A DNA stretch of 64,000 bases from Comamonas sp. NLF-1-9 (GTDB taxonomy: Bacteria > Pseudomonadota > Gammaproteobacteria > Burkholderiales > Burkholderiaceae_C): positions 434,001 through 498,000 of the forward strand of contig NZ_CP078069.1 in NCBI RefSeq assembly GCF_019195435.1. Reading direction: 5' to 3'. Positions 34,103-46,690 of the stretch are shown piece by piece. Below the pieces are notes generated by a model, which was not told the DNA's origin, did not search any database, and saw only the letters and a program-made list of their open reading frames with translations. Each line of letters opens with the position of its first letter. Within the stretch, counting starts at the first letter, position 1. The position numbers and the translations under genes are program-made.

Positions 34103-35073
34103 TGGGCTTCGCGCTCCATCAGGATGTAGGTGTTGTAGGCGTTCATGCGGTTGGCCGCGCCAAACAGCGGCATGTGCTCATACTGGCTCCAGTCGGTCGC
34201 CTGGTAGGCCTCGTCAAACGGCGTCATGTCCTCGGCCGCCTGGCCCATGGCTTTGCGCAGGTAAGCGAGGTAGTCGCGCGTGAACTGCATGTCCTTGCGC
34301 GCATCGTGCGAGATCGCGCCGTGGCCCGGGATGACGACCTGCGCGCCGAGCTTGAGCAGCTCGTCGAGCGCCTTGATCCAGTGCCCGCTGTCGGCCTCGC
34401 CCACGTAGGGGATGCGCCCGCGAAACACCAGGTCGCCCGAATACAGCACCTTGCGCGCCGGCAGCCACACCACCAGGTCGTCGGGCGTGTGCGCCGGGCC
34501 GACGGGGATGATCTCGATCTTGGTGTCGCCCACGCTCAGGCTGGTCGGGGCGTCTATCCACTGGTCCGCCGCCACCAGGCGGGTGTCTTCGTTGATCCAG
34601 GGTGCAAGCTCGGTGCGCGAGGCCTGCAGGCGCAGCCGCGCGGTGTCCGAAAACAGGTATTCGCGCCCCTGCTGCTGCGCGACGATGCGCGCGCCCAGCG
34701 CCTTGAACACCTGCAGGCCGTAGATGTGGTCCGCGTGGTAGTGGGTCAGGACCACGTGCGAGATCGGCTTGGGCGTGAGCTTGCGGATCTGCGCCACCAG
34801 CCGCTCGGCCAGCGCGGGCGAGCCCAGCGCGTCGACCACCACCACGCTGGTGCTGGTGACGATGAAGCCAGCGTTGGAGATGAAGTTCTGGTTCTCGCCC
34901 GAGCCCATCTCCGACAGGCCTTGTACGTACCAGCAGCCGCTGGCGGCTTCCTGCGCCTGCATCTCGGGCAGGGCCGCGAGCGCCGGCAGCGCCAGGCCCG
35001 CGCTGGCCAGCAGGCCCAGGCGCAGCAGCCCGCGGCGGTTCAGGGGATCACGGAATCTGGTCAGGTCATGCAT
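34099..35073 (-). CDS. SoxH-like metallo-beta-lactamase-fold hydrolase
   Basis: 324 residues from the ATG at 35073; the open frame continues to 35457 but that part has no signal peptide or similarity. Tat-type signal (NRRGLLRLGLLASAGLALPA), so periplasmic. Zinc motif THYHADHIYG, then GPAHTPDDLVVW, LYSGDLVF and IPGHGAIS, a complete binuclear site. Resembles SoxH and the quinoprotein-relay metallohydrolases. Coupled to the thioredoxin-like gene by ATGA overlap. Confidence 0.82.
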   Translation of the reverse strand: MHDLTRFRDPLNRRGLLRLGLLASAGLALPALAALPEMQAQEAASGCWYVQGLSEMGSGENQNFISNAGFIVTSTSVVVVDALGSPALAERLVAQIRKLTPKPISHVVLTHYHADHIYGLQVFKALGARIVAQQQGREYLFSDTARLRLQASRTELAPWINEDTRLVAADQWIDAPTSLSVGDTKIEIIPVGPAHTPDDLVVWLPARKVLYSGDLVFRGRIPYVGEADSGHWIKALDELLKLGAQVVIPGHGAISHDARKDMQFTRDYLAYLRKAMGQAAEDMTPFDEAYQATDWSQYEHMPLFGAANRMNAYNTYILMEREAQ

Positions 35074-35135
35074 GGGCCACCACCGTTGGTTCGTCACATT
35101 GTGTACGGCTTCGGTGCGGCTTGCAGCAGGGCCGC

Positions 35136-35651
35136 TCAGGCGCCGGCGTCGGGTTCGGACTCGGGCTGGTTCAGGAAGATGGCCAAGGCCAGCAGCGTGA
35201 TGCAAAAGCGAAAGGCCGAGGACTGGCCGTTCCATTCGTGCGACTGCCACATCAGAAACCATTCGCCGCCGACCACCATGAAGCCGCCAAACCACAGCAC
35301 GAAGCCGGCCAGGCAACCGGCGATCGCCCACTGGCGCGCGCGCGTGAATTCGCGCGCACTGGCATGCCGCGCGCGCCACATCGCCCAGGCGCCACGCGCG
35401 AGCAGCGCGGCGGTGAGCAGCTCCAGCGCGATGATCAGGAGATAGGCGGCGTGCCACAAGAGCGGCGTGTCGATCGCGCGCCAGCGGGCGCTGCTGCCGG
35501 GGAAGATGGTGTCCATGGCCAGCACGTGGCGCACGAAGGCGAAGTTGGCGCCGTAGTCGGTGAGGTTGTTGAGGGCCACCAGCGCGGCAAACAGCGCCAG
35601 CGTGGCGCTCATGAGCACCTTGGCCGAGCGTGTCATCAGCATGGCGGCCAT
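35136..35651 (-). CDS. DUF2165-family membrane protein
   Basis: 171 residues with four predicted helices (about 9-28, 63-85, 108-130, 150-163). Conserved pieces: RSAKVLMSATLALFAALVAL, NNLTDYGANFAFVRHVLAMD, FVLWFGGFMVVGGEWFLMWQ and SSAFRF. I assign DUF2165 from this pattern. Function unknown; it opens the minus-strand sox-associated run. Confidence 0.75.
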   Translation of the reverse strand: MAAMLMTRSAKVLMSATLALFAALVALNNLTDYGANFAFVRHVLAMDTIFPGSSARWRAIDTPLLWHAAYLLIIALELLTAALLARGAWAMWRARHASAREFTRARQWAIAGCLAGFVLWFGGFMVVGGEWFLMWQSHEWNGQSSAFRFCITLLALAIFLNQPESEPDAGA

Positions 35652-35771
35652 GATAGGGCGGCCTGCTGCGGCAGCCGGGCCTGGCAAGCCCCTATTGCGA
35701 CAAGACCACAAGGCCGTTAGGGTTGCGCGCTTGCATGCCCCGCGCATGTCCACACCCTCCAAGGAGACCCC

Positions 35772-36482
35772 ATGCCGATCAACAGGCACCGCCGCCACCT
35801 GCTGCAAGGCCTTGCCGCATTGTCCGCCGCCGGCCTTGCCACACGGGCGCTGGCCGATGGCAGCTGCGCGGTGTTCACGCGCGAGAGCCAGGCACAGATT
35901 ACGCCCGCTGCCGCGCTGCAGCGGCTGCAGGAAGGCAATGCGCGCTTTGTCGCGGGCAAGAGTGTGCATTGCGACCTGATGCAGCAGGTACGCCAGACAG
36001 CGGGCGGGCAGGCGCCGTTTGCCGCAGTGGTTGGCTGCATCGACAGCCGCGTGCCGCCCGAGCTGGTGTTTGACCAGCGCATCGGCGACATCTTTGCCGC
36101 GCGCGTGGCGGGCAACATCGTCAACGACGACATCCTGGGCAGCCTGGAATTTGCCACCCAGCTTGCCGGCGCGCGGGCCATCGTGGTGCTCGGGCATACC
36201 GAATGCGGCGCGGTCAAGGGCGCGGTAGACGACGCCAAACTGGGTCATTTGACCGGGCTGCTGGCGCAGATTCGCCCGGCGCTGACCGCGCTCAAGTACG
36301 AGGGCGTGCCCAGCTCCAAGGACGCGGCGCTGGTGCAGCGCGTGGCCGAACGCAATGTGCACGACGCGATGGCGCGCCTGTTGGGCTCCAAGGTGCTGGC
36401 CGCACGCGTGGCTGCGGGCGAGCTCAAGATTGCCGGCGCCATGCACGACGTGGCAACGGGCAAGGTGCGCTGGCTGGCCTGA
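35772..36482 (+). CDS. Exported beta-class carbonic anhydrase
   Basis: Interconverts CO2 and bicarbonate with zinc. 236 residues. The N-terminus is a Tat-like signal (INRHRRHLLQGLAALSAAG, ending near RALADG), which is uncommon since most beta enzymes are cytoplasmic. Zinc ligands are in VVGCIDSRVPPELVF (Cys and Asp) and VLGHTECGAVKG (His and Cys). Shine-Dalgarno CCAAGGAGACCCC precedes the ATG. Divergent from the sox cluster and convergent with carB; bicarbonate supply to carbamoyl phosphate synthase is an attractive but unproven link. Confidence 0.92.
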   Translation: MPINRHRRHLLQGLAALSAAGLATRALADGSCAVFTRESQAQITPAAALQRLQEGNARFVAGKSVHCDLMQQVRQTAGGQAPFAAVVGCIDSRVPPELVFDQRIGDIFAARVAGNIVNDDILGSLEFATQLAGARAIVVLGHTECGAVKGAVDDAKLGHLTGLLAQIRPALTALKYEGVPSSKDAALVQRVAERNVHDAMARLLGSKVLAARVAAGELKIAGAMHDVATGKVRWLA

Positions 36483-36496
36483 GGCGCCGCAAAGAA

Positions 36497-36522
36497 AAAT
36501 GCCGCCCCGGAGGGCGGCATTC
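36497..36522. terminator. Bidirectional terminator between carbonic anhydrase gene and carB
   Basis: GCCGCCC (36501-36507) and GGGCGGC (36512-36518) with A-rich left and T-rich right flanks; five T residues follow on the minus strand. Confidence 0.85.
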
Positions 36523-36543
36523 TTGTCGCTGGCGGGCGGCGGA

Positions 36544-39822
<3,279 letters not shown>

Positions 39823-39834
39823 GGTGCTCTGGTT

Positions 39835-40212
39835 CTAGGAATTTCGTGGTGCGCCGGCGGGGCGCTGGGCCAGGCGCTCAAGGAGCTTGCTGGCGCGCTC
39901 GGGCGGCAGGTTCTTTTGCATCAGTTGCAGCAGGCCGTCGCCCTCGACGAGGGGGCGCAACACGGCGGCTTCGGCTTCGTGGAATTGAACGTCCCAGGCC
40001 TGCAGCGTCTCGTCGAAGGTGGCCTCGTCCCAGGTCTTGCCCTTGGCCACCAGCGTGACCAGCGGCATGGCCTTGCGCTCGATGAAAGCCTTCTTGTAGG
40101 GCTTTTGCTGCCAGCGCTCGGTGAACCAGGCGCGCTGGGGCGGCTCGAGCGTGAGCAGGCGCCGGGCGATGGCCTTTTCCAGCATGGCCTGGGGAAAGCT
40201 GAAGAGTTTCAT
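39835..40212 (-). CDS. Uncharacterised small protein interposed between carA and carB
   Basis: 125 residues, charged and predicted helical, no signal or membrane segment (KAIARRLLTLEPPQRAWFTE, KPYKKAFIERKAMPLVTLVA, KTWDEATFDETLQAWDVQFH, LLQLMQKNLPPERASKLLER). It lies 22 bases after carA and 12 before carB on the same strand, so it is almost certainly in the operon. I do not recognise the family. Confidence 0.75.
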   Translation of the reverse strand: MKLFSFPQAMLEKAIARRLLTLEPPQRAWFTERWQQKPYKKAFIERKAMPLVTLVAKGKTWDEATFDETLQAWDVQFHEAEAAVLRPLVEGDGLLQLMQKNLPPERASKLLERLAQRPAGAPRNS

Positions 40213-40234
40213 GCGGGTTGCGCGCCGCGCGGCT

Positions 40235-41407
40235 TCACTGCGCCTGCGCCGCCTGCATCAGGCTGGCAAAGCGGTCGAACAGGTAGTCCACGTCGTGCAG
40301 ACCGGGCGAGGCTTCGGGGTGGCCCTGGAAGCTGAACATCGGCTTGCCCCGGCACTGCATCCCTTGCAGCGTGCCGTCGAACAGGCTCACGTGGGTGGCG
40401 TTCAGGCTCTCGGGCAAGTCCTTCATGTCCACCGCAAAGCCGTGGTTCTGGCTGGTGATGGCCACGCGCCCGCTCTCCAGGTCCTTGACCGGGTGGTTGG
40501 CGCCGTGGTGGCCGTGCGTCATCTTGAAGGTGCGCGCGCCGCTGGCCAGCGCCATGATCTGGTGCCCCAGGCAGATGCCGAAGACGGGGATGTTGCTCGC
40601 CATGATCTCTTTGACCGCGGTCACCGCGTAGTCGCAGGCGGCGGGGTCGCCAGGGCCGTTGGACAGGAAGATGCCGTCGGGCTGCATCGCCAGCACCTGG
40701 GCCGCCGGGGTCTGGGCCGGCACCACGGTCACGCTGCAGCCGCGCTCGGCGAGCAGGCGCAGGATGTTGCGCTTGATGCCAAAGTCGTAGGCCACCACGC
40801 GAAAGCGCGGCTCGGCAAGGCTCCCATAGCCCTTGCCCGGCTGCCATTTGGTTTCGCTCCATTCGTAGCTCTCGCGCGTGCTGACCACCTTGGCCAGATC
40901 CATACCGCTCATGTCGGGCACCGCGCGGGCGGCGGCGAGCGCGCTTTCGATGTGCTCTGGCGTGAGGGTTTCGCCCTCGGCCAGCGCAAGAATGGCGCCG
41001 TTTTGCGCGCCCTGTTCGCGCAGGCGTCGCGTCAGGCGCCGGGTGTCGATGTTGGCAATCGCCACGGTGTTGCGCTGGCGCAGGTAGGCGGGCAGGGTCT
41101 GCTGCATGCGCCAGTTGCTCGCCAGCAGCGGCAAGTCCTTGACCACCAGGCCCGCGGCATGCACCCGGGCGGATTCGTTGTCTTCCTCGTTGGTGCCGTA
41201 GTTGCCGATATGCGGATAGGTCAGCGTGACGATCTGGCGGCAGTAGCTCGGGTCGGTCAGGATTTCCTGATAGCCGGTCATCGCGGTGTTGAACACCACT
41301 TCACCGCTGGTGCAGCCGCTGGCACCGATCGAGTTGCCCTGGAAGACCGTTCCGTCGGCCAACGCCAGGATGGCGGGCGGGAAGGTGTGCTTGAGAGACG
41401 AAAGCAA
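40235..41407 (-). CDS. carA: Carbamoyl phosphate synthase small (glutaminase) subunit
   Basis: Hydrolyses glutamine and passes ammonia to CarB. 390 residues from a TTG at 41407, chosen because CGGAG lies six bases upstream and the family start ([20 protein letters not shown]) follows. Class I glutaminase triad: the nucleophile Cys in [15 protein letters not shown] and the His-Glu pair in [25 protein letters not shown] is the oxyanion region. Confidence 0.97.
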   Translation of the reverse strand: MLSSLKHTFPPAILALADGTVFQGNSIGASGCTSGEVVFNTAMTGYQEILTDPSYCRQIVTLTYPHIGNYGTNEEDNESARVHAAGLVVKDLPLLASNWRMQQTLPAYLRQRNTVAIANIDTRRLTRRLREQGAQNGAILALAEGETLTPEHIESALAAARAVPDMSGMDLAKVVSTRESYEWSETKWQPGKGYGSLAEPRFRVVAYDFGIKRNILRLLAERGCSVTVVPAQTPAAQVLAMQPDGIFLSNGPGDPAACDYAVTAVKEIMASNIPVFGICLGHQIMALASGARTFKMTHGHHGANHPVKDLESGRVAITSQNHGFAVDMKDLPESLNATHVSLFDGTLQGMQCRGKPMFSFQGHPEASPGLHDVDYLFDRFASLMQAAQAQ

Positions 41408-41611
41408 GGGGTTCTCCGAAAAAAGTTCGGGTCGCCCGGTCGCGCTCGGAATGAAACAGACACCCTGAGCACGTTTGGTTGAGCTTGCTTTGGATGCTGC
41501 CGGGCGACTGTTTTATTGGAAAAAGCCGCCCATTTTAATGCCAGCGCCGCGCCCGTGTGCGCGCCGGCGCAAAACACCCGCCCAGCGCGTGAAGCGGCGA
41601 CAATCCCGCCC
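41408..41611. promoter_or_regulatory. Divergent carA/ubiG region with long-range inverted repeat
   Basis: GTCGCCCGG (41431-41439) and CCGGGCGAC (41500-41508) could pair in the carA leader RNA and enclose about 60 bases. A T-rich segment (41509-41518) lies beyond. Candidate pyrimidine/arginine-responsive leader, unproven. Confidence 0.4.
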
Positions 41612-42325
41612 ATGACCACGCCCCTGAATGCCGACCCGGCAGAACTTGAGAAATTTTCCGAACTGGCCCACCGCTGGTGGGACGCCGAAGGCGAGTTTCG
41701 CCCGCTGCACCAGATCAACCCGCTGCGCCTGGCCTGGATAGACGGCATTGCCACGCTGGCCGGCAAACAGGTGCTGGACGTAGGCTGCGGCGGCGGCATT
41801 CTGGCCGAGGCCATGGCGCAAAGCGCCGCCGAGGTCACCGGCATCGACCTGGCCAGCAAGCCGCTGCGCGTGGCCCGGCTGCATGCGCTGGAGGCGGGGG
41901 CGGCCAATGTGAGCTACCGCGAAATCAGCGCTGAAGCTCTGGCGCAGGAAAGCCCGGCGGCCTTCGACGTCGTCACCTGCATGGAGATGCTCGAGCACGT
42001 GCCCAATCCGGCCTCGGTCGTCGCCGCCTGCGCGCGCCTGGTGCGCCCTGGCGGCTGGGTGTTCTTCTCCACCATCAACCGCAACCCCAAGTCTTTTGCC
42101 TTTGCCATCATTGGCGCGGAGTACGTGCTCAAGCTCTTGCCGCGCGGCACGCACGAATGGAACAAGTTCATCACGCCGGCCGAGCTGGCTGCCGCCTGCC
42201 GCGCTGCGGGCCTGGATCTGCGCCACACGCGCGGCATGCAATACAACCCGCTCACGCGGCGCTACTGGCTCGATGCCGACACCAGCGTGAACTACCTGTT
42301 TGCCACCCAGCGGCCGGCGGCATGA
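41612..42325 (+). CDS. ubiG: Ubiquinone biosynthesis O-methyltransferase UbiG
   Basis: SAM-dependent enzyme acting twice in ubiquinone synthesis. 237 residues. Family blocks: [32 protein letters not shown] motif [27 protein letters not shown] and [15 protein letters not shown] at 41612 chosen; the longer frame has no similarity. Overlaps gph by four bases. Confidence 0.96.
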   Translation: MTTPLNADPAELEKFSELAHRWWDAEGEFRPLHQINPLRLAWIDGIATLAGKQVLDVGCGGGILAEAMAQSAAEVTGIDLASKPLRVARLHALEAGAANVSYREISAEALAQESPAAFDVVTCMEMLEHVPNPASVVAACARLVRPGGWVFFSTINRNPKSFAFAIIGAEYVLKLLPRGTHEWNKFITPAELAAACRAAGLDLRHTRGMQYNPLTRRYWLDADTSVNYLFATQRPAA

Positions 42326-42993
42326 GCGGCGCCGTGTTTGCGGGCGTGCGCGCGGTGCTGTTCGATCTGGACGGCACGCTGATCGACAGCGCCCCCGACC
42401 TGGGCGCCGCAGCCGAGCAGATGCGCCTGGCCCGTGGCCTGGCGCCGCTGGGCGTGGCCAGCTACCGCGCGGCCGCCGGCATGGGCGCGCGCGGCATCCT
42501 GGGCGTGGCCTTCGGCGTGACGCCTGAGCAGCCCGAATTTGCCGCGCTGCGCGACGAATTCCTGGACCGCTACGAGGCCTGCATCCACGACAGCACCGAG
42601 GTGTTCGACGGCGTGCAGCCGCTGGTGGACGCGCTGCGCGCGCGCGGCCTGCGCTGGGGCGTGGTGACCAACAAGCACGAGCGCTTCACCCGCCTCATCG
42701 CCGCGCGCATGCCATTGTTTGCCAGCAGCAGTTGCCTGGTGAGCGGCGACACCACGGCGCACCTCAAGCCGCATCCGGCCTCGCTGCTCGAAGCCTGCCG
42801 GCGCCTGGGCCTGAGCCCGGCGGAATGCATCTACGTCGGCGACGACGAGCGCGACGTGGTGGCCGGCCATGCCGCTGGCATGCGCACCGTGGCCGCGCTC
42901 TACGGCTACCTGGGGCCGGGCGCGCAGGCGCTCCAGTGGGGCGCGCAGGCGGTGATCGAGCGGCCGATGCAGTGCCTGGATTTGCTGGCTTGA
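42322..42993 (+). CDS. gph: Phosphoglycolate phosphatase (HAD family)
   Basis: Dephosphorylates 2-phosphoglycolate. 223 residues. HAD motif [18 protein letters not shown] with the nucleophilic Asp, motif [14 protein letters not shown] and LKPHPASLL, motif [19 protein letters not shown]. ubiG-gph is a common proteobacterial pair, here coupled by ATGA. Confidence 0.94.
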   Translation: MSGAVFAGVRAVLFDLDGTLIDSAPDLGAAAEQMRLARGLAPLGVASYRAAAGMGARGILGVAFGVTPEQPEFAALRDEFLDRYEACIHDSTEVFDGVQPLVDALRARGLRWGVVTNKHERFTRLIAARMPLFASSSCLVSGDTTAHLKPHPASLLEACRRLGLSPAECIYVGDDERDVVAGHAAGMRTVAALYGYLGPGAQALQWGAQAVIERPMQCLDLLA

Positions 42994-43020
42994 GAGCCTG
43001 TACGCGAGTGGGTGCCTGAT

Positions 43021-43324
43021 TTGCTCCCTCCCCCTCTGGGGGAGGGCAGGGGTGGGGGCAAGGGGCGCCGAAAATTGCAACGCCGCTTGCAGCCGGCGAG
43101 AGCCCACGCAAAGGAAGCGCAGCCGGCCCTCACCCCAACCCTCTCCCAAAGGGAGAGGGAGCAAAACCCGCGCGGCTCCTCCCTCCCCCTCTGGGGGAGG
43201 GCAGGGGTGGGGGCCAGCGGCGCCGAAAATGCCAACGCCCCTTGCAATCAGCGAGAAGCGATGCAGTGGAAGCGCAGCCGGCCCTCACCCCAGCCCTCTC
43301 CCAGAGGGAGAGGGAGCAAAAACC
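43021..43324. repeat. Tandem pair of ~148-bp units made of G-rich palindromic repeats
   Basis: The 396-bp gap between gph and the UDG-like gene is filled by two related units (about 43021-43169 and 43178-43324). Each starts with TCCCTCCCCCTCTGGGGGAG, has GGCGCCGAAAAT in the middle and AAGCGCAGCCGGCCCTCACC, and ends with GGGAGAGGGAGCAAAA. Same family as the repeats in the SpoU gene. No gene seen. Confidence 0.85.
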
Positions 43325-43389
43325 AGAGCTGAAAGCGCAAGCCAGACAAGGGATGGAGTCGAATTTTCCTCAAAATCCAGCAGCCATTT

Positions 43390-43983
43390 TCATAGCAGCT
43401 GCGCCACCCGCTGCCTCAGCGTGGGCAGCAGCTCGGCCTCGAACCAGGGGTTGTGCTTGAGCCAGCCGTTGTTGCGCCCGCTCGGGTGCGGCAGCACCAG
43501 GGTGTGCGGCCACCAGCGCTGCCATTGCTGCACCGCCTGGGTCACGCCGAGGCGGCGCGCCTCGGGCAGGTGCCAGGCCAGCGCGTACTGGCCGATCAGC
43601 ACGGTGAGTTCGATCTGCGGCAATTGGTCGAGCAGGCGCCGGCGCCACAGCGGCGCGCATTCCGGGCGGGGCGGCGCGTCGCCCGAGCCGTGGGCCGCGC
43701 GGCCGGGGTAGCAAAAGCCGATGGGCACGATCGCGACCTTGGCCGGGTCGTAGAAGTCCGCCTCGCTGATGCCCAACCACTGGCGCAGGCGCCGCCCGCT
43801 CGCGTCGTCAAACGGGATGCCGCTTGCATGCACCTTGATGCCCGGGGCCTGGCTGGCCAGCAGGATGCGCGCGCCGCGGCCGGCCTGCAGCACGGGGCGT
43901 GGGCCCAGCGGCAGAAAGGGCGCGCAGACGGTGCAGGCGCGGATCTCGCGCAGCAGCGCGTTGAGCGATCTTTGGGAAGCCAT
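43390..43983 (-). CDS. Uracil-DNA glycosylase superfamily protein
   Basis: 197 residues. N-terminal RACTVC plus later Cys in GFCYPGR and PECAPLW suggest an Fe-S cluster site as in family 4/5-like enzymes. ILLASQAPGIKVHASGIPFD corresponds to motif A and VLPHPSGRNNGW to the terminal HPS motif. Substrate and activity are not certain; a ligand-binding relative without repair role is possible. Divergent from rarA. Confidence 0.8.
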   Translation of the reverse strand: MASQRSLNALLREIRACTVCAPFLPLGPRPVLQAGRGARILLASQAPGIKVHASGIPFDDASGRRLRQWLGISEADFYDPAKVAIVPIGFCYPGRAAHGSGDAPPRPECAPLWRRRLLDQLPQIELTVLIGQYALAWHLPEARRLGVTQAVQQWQRWWPHTLVLPHPSGRNNGWLKHNPWFEAELLPTLRQRVAQLL

Positions 43984-44058
43984 GCGCGCATTGTCCGGCG
44001 CGCCGGCGCGGGCGGGCCGCTACCATCGCCCTTGGCACCACTGTCCACCCAAGCAATC

Positions 44059-45369
44059 ATGACCCCGGCAAGCCCCCACGCGCCGCTCGCGGAGCGCCTG
44101 CGTCCGCGCTCTCTCGACGAGGTCGTGGGCCAGCAGCAGGTGCTCGGCCCGGGCAAGCCGCTGCGCCTGGCCTTCGAGTCGGGCCAGCCGCATTCCTGCA
44201 TCCTCTGGGGGCCGCCGGGCACGGGCAAGACCACGATTGCGCGGCTGATGGCGCAGGCTTTTGATGCGCAGTTCATCAGCATCAGCGCGGTGCTGGGCGG
44301 CGTGAAGGACATCCGCGAGGCGGTGGAGCGCGCCCAGGCGGCGCTGGACGGCCTGATGCACCAGCGCACCATCGTCTTCGTCGACGAGGTGCATCGCTTC
44401 AACAAGAGCCAGCAGGATGCGTTTTTGCCGCATGTGGAAAGCGGCCTGTTCACCTTTGTCGGGGCGACGACGGAGAACCCCTCGTTCGAGGTCAATGGCG
44501 CGCTGCTTTCGCGCGCCACGGTGTATGTGCTGCAGCCGCTCACCCCCGAGGATTTGAAGGAAATTGTGGTCCGCGCGCAGGCGCAGCAAGCGCTTCCAGC
44601 TATCGAAAACGATGCAGTCGAGCGCCTCGTGGCCTATGCCGACGGCGACGCCCGGCGTCTGCTGAACACGCTGGAGCAACTGGCCGTCACGGCCGCGCAA
44701 GCGAGGGTGGAGCGCATCACCGAGGCCTGGCTGGTGCAGGTGCTGGGCCAGCAGATGCGCCGCTACGACAAGGGCGGCGAGCAGTTCTACGACACCATCA
44801 GCGCGCTGCACAAATCGGTGCGCGGCTCCGACCCCGACGCGGCGCTGTACTGGCTGGTGCGCATGCTCGATGGCGGCGCCGACCCGCGCTACCTGGCGCG
44901 GCGCATCGTGCGCATGGCCTGGGAAGACATTGGCCTGGCCGATCCGCGCGCGATGCAGATCACCAATGAGGCCGCGCAGACCTACGAGCGCCTTGGCAGC
45001 CCCGAGGGCGAGCTGGCGCTGGCCCAGGCGGTGCTCTACCTGGCGGTGGCGCCCAAGAGCAACGCGGGCTACGTGGCCTACAAGCGGGCGCGTGCCTTTG
45101 TCGACAAGGACGGCACGCGGCCCGTGCCGCTGCACCTGAGGAACGCCCCGACCCGGCTGATGAAGCAGCTCGACTACGGCAAGGGCTACCGCTACGCGCA
45201 CGATGAAGAGGACGGCTTTGCCGCGGGCGAGACTTACCTGCCCGAGGGCATGGCGCCGCCCGGTTTCTACGAGCCGGTGGCGCGCGGGCTGGAGCTGAAG
45301 ATTGGCGAAAAGCTCAGAGAGCTGCGCGCGCGCAATGCGGCGGCGGGCAAGACCGATCCCGCGCAGTAA
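44059..45369 (+). CDS. rarA: Replication-associated recombination protein A (MgsA/WRNIP1-type AAA+ ATPase)
   Basis: Acts at stalled replication forks. 436 residues from the ATG at 44059. AAA+ features: GQQQVLG, Walker A WGPPGTGKTTIARLMA, Walker B TIVFVDEVHRFNKSQQD, sensor I GATTENPSFEVNGALLSRA. C-terminal tetramerisation part with FYDTISALHKSVRGSDPDAA and YLPEGMAPPGFYEPV. Residues QQALPAIEN derive from a dispersed repeat copy at 44587-44610. Confidence 0.96.
   Translation: MTPASPHAPLAERLRPRSLDEVVGQQQVLGPGKPLRLAFESGQPHSCILWGPPGTGKTTIARLMAQAFDAQFISISAVLGGVKDIREAVERAQAALDGLMHQRTIVFVDEVHRFNKSQQDAFLPHVESGLFTFVGATTENPSFEVNGALLSRATVYVLQPLTPEDLKEIVVRAQAQQALPAIENDAVERLVAYADGDARRLLNTLEQLAVTAAQARVERITEAWLVQVLGQQMRRYDKGGEQFYDTISALHKSVRGSDPDAALYWLVRMLDGGADPRYLARRIVRMAWEDIGLADPRAMQITNEAAQTYERLGSPEGELALAQAVLYLAVAPKSNAGYVAYKRARAFVDKDGTRPVPLHLRNAPTRLMKQLDYGKGYRYAHDEEDGFAAGETYLPEGMAPPGFYEPVARGLELKIGEKLRELRARNAAAGKTDPAQ
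44587..44610 (+). repeat. Dispersed repeat copy inside rarA
   Basis: CAAGCGCTTCCAGCTATCGA followed by AAAC, in frame. Confidence 0.7.
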
Positions 45370-45396
45370 CGCGCTGGCCCGGCGCGCGAACGGCGC

Positions 45397-46668
45397 TCAG
45401 CGCCGCTGCCACACGGCGGCGAAGAAGCCGTCGGTTTGATGGCGGTGCGGCCACAGGCGCAGGTAGCGCTGGCCGTCTTCGCCGCCGGCGCACAGGCTCG
45501 CGGCCTGCTGCAGCTTCAGGTCCGCCAGCACTTGGCCGGCGGGCAGCGGCGCAAAGTCGCGCTGGCGGGCGCCAAAAGCCTCGGCAATCGCCTCGTTCTC
45601 TTCGGCCAGCAGGCTGCAGGTGGCGTAGACCAGCCGCCCGCCGGGTTTCACCAGCCGCGCGGCGCTTTCAAGAATGGCCTGCTGCTTGAGCGTGAGTTCC
45701 TGCACGCTGTCGGGGGATTGGCGCCATTTCAGGTCGGGGTTGCGCCGCAGCGTGCCCAGGCCAGAGCAGGGCGCGTCCACCAGCACGCGGTCCATCTTGC
45801 CGGCCAGGCGCTTGATGCGTTCGTCGCGCTCATGGGCGATGGCCGCGGGATGCACGTTGGACAGGCCGGAGCGCGCCAGCCGCGGCTTGAGCGCATCGAG
45901 CCGGTGCGCCGACACGTCCAGCGCGTACAGGCGCCCGGTGCTGCGCATGCTCGCGCCTATGGCCAGGGTCTTGCCGCCGGCGCCGGCGCAAAAGTCGGTG
46001 ACCATCTCGCCGCGCTTGGCGTCCAGCAGCAGGGCGAGCAGCTGCGAGCCTTCGTCCTGCACCTCGATGGCGCCGCTGGTGAACAGCTCCAGCCGGTTGA
46101 TGGCCGGCTTGCCCTGCACGCGCAGGCCCCAGGGGGAGTAGGGAGTTTCTTCCGATTCGATAGCTGCTTGCGCAAGCTGGGCCTGCGTTTGCGCCCGCTT
46201 TGCCTTCAAGGTGTTGACGCGCAGATCGAGCGGTGCGGGCTGCAAGAGGCTCTCGGCCAGCGGCCAGAAGTCCGCGCCCAGCTGGGCCTTGAGGCGCTCG
46301 GCCAGCCAGGCGGGCAGGTTGTGGCGCTCGGGCTCGAACAGCTCTTGCGGCGCCACCGCGTCGCAGTCGCGCAGCCAGGCCTTTTCCTGCGGCGAGAGCG
46401 CGCCGTCCAGAAAGCCGCGCGCGCCGGCAAAGCCGAGGATGGCCAGGCGCCGCTCGCGCGCGCCCGAGCCGCTGCGCGCCAGGCGCTCGAAGAGCAGCTT
46501 GCGCCGCAGCACGGCGTAGGTGGTTTCGGCCAGCGTGGCGCGCTCGCGCGGGCCGAACTGGCGCTGCGCGCGCAGGCTGCGCGAGACCACGGCGTCGGCC
46601 GGGTGCTCGAAGCGCAAGACCTCGCGCAGCAGCTCGGCGCAGGCATCGAGCAAGACTTTGGGGTGCAT
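45397..46668 (-). CDS. rsmB: 16S rRNA m5C967-type methyltransferase (RsmB/NOP family)
   Basis: SAM-dependent cytosine-5 methyltransferase. 423 residues: N-terminal NusB-like RNA-binding part, then the Rossmann domain with DFCAGAGGKTLAIGASM, VLVDAPCSGLGTLRRNP (first catalytic Cys) and LVYATCSLLAEENE (second Cys). In-frame dispersed repeat at 46159-46178 encodes part of LAQAAIESEE. Lies 50 bases downstream of purN on the same strand. Confidence 0.88.
   Translation of the reverse strand: MHPKVLLDACAELLREVLRFEHPADAVVSRSLRAQRQFGPRERATLAETTYAVLRRKLLFERLARSGSGARERRLAILGFAGARGFLDGALSPQEKAWLRDCDAVAPQELFEPERHNLPAWLAERLKAQLGADFWPLAESLLQPAPLDLRVNTLKAKRAQTQAQLAQAAIESEETPYSPWGLRVQGKPAINRLELFTSGAIEVQDEGSQLLALLLDAKRGEMVTDFCAGAGGKTLAIGASMRSTGRLYALDVSAHRLDALKPRLARSGLSNVHPAAIAHERDERIKRLAGKMDRVLVDAPCSGLGTLRRNPDLKWRQSPDSVQELTLKQQAILESAARLVKPGGRLVYATCSLLAEENEAIAEAFGARQRDFAPLPAGQVLADLKLQQAASLCAGGEDGQRYLRLWPHRHQTDGFFAAVWQRR
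46159..46178 (-). repeat. Dispersed repeat copy inside rsmB
   Basis: GATAGCTGCTTGCGCAAGCT on the plus strand, the reverse orientation of the family core. Confidence 0.6.
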
Positions 46669-46690
46669 CAGATATCAGTCAAATACGGGG

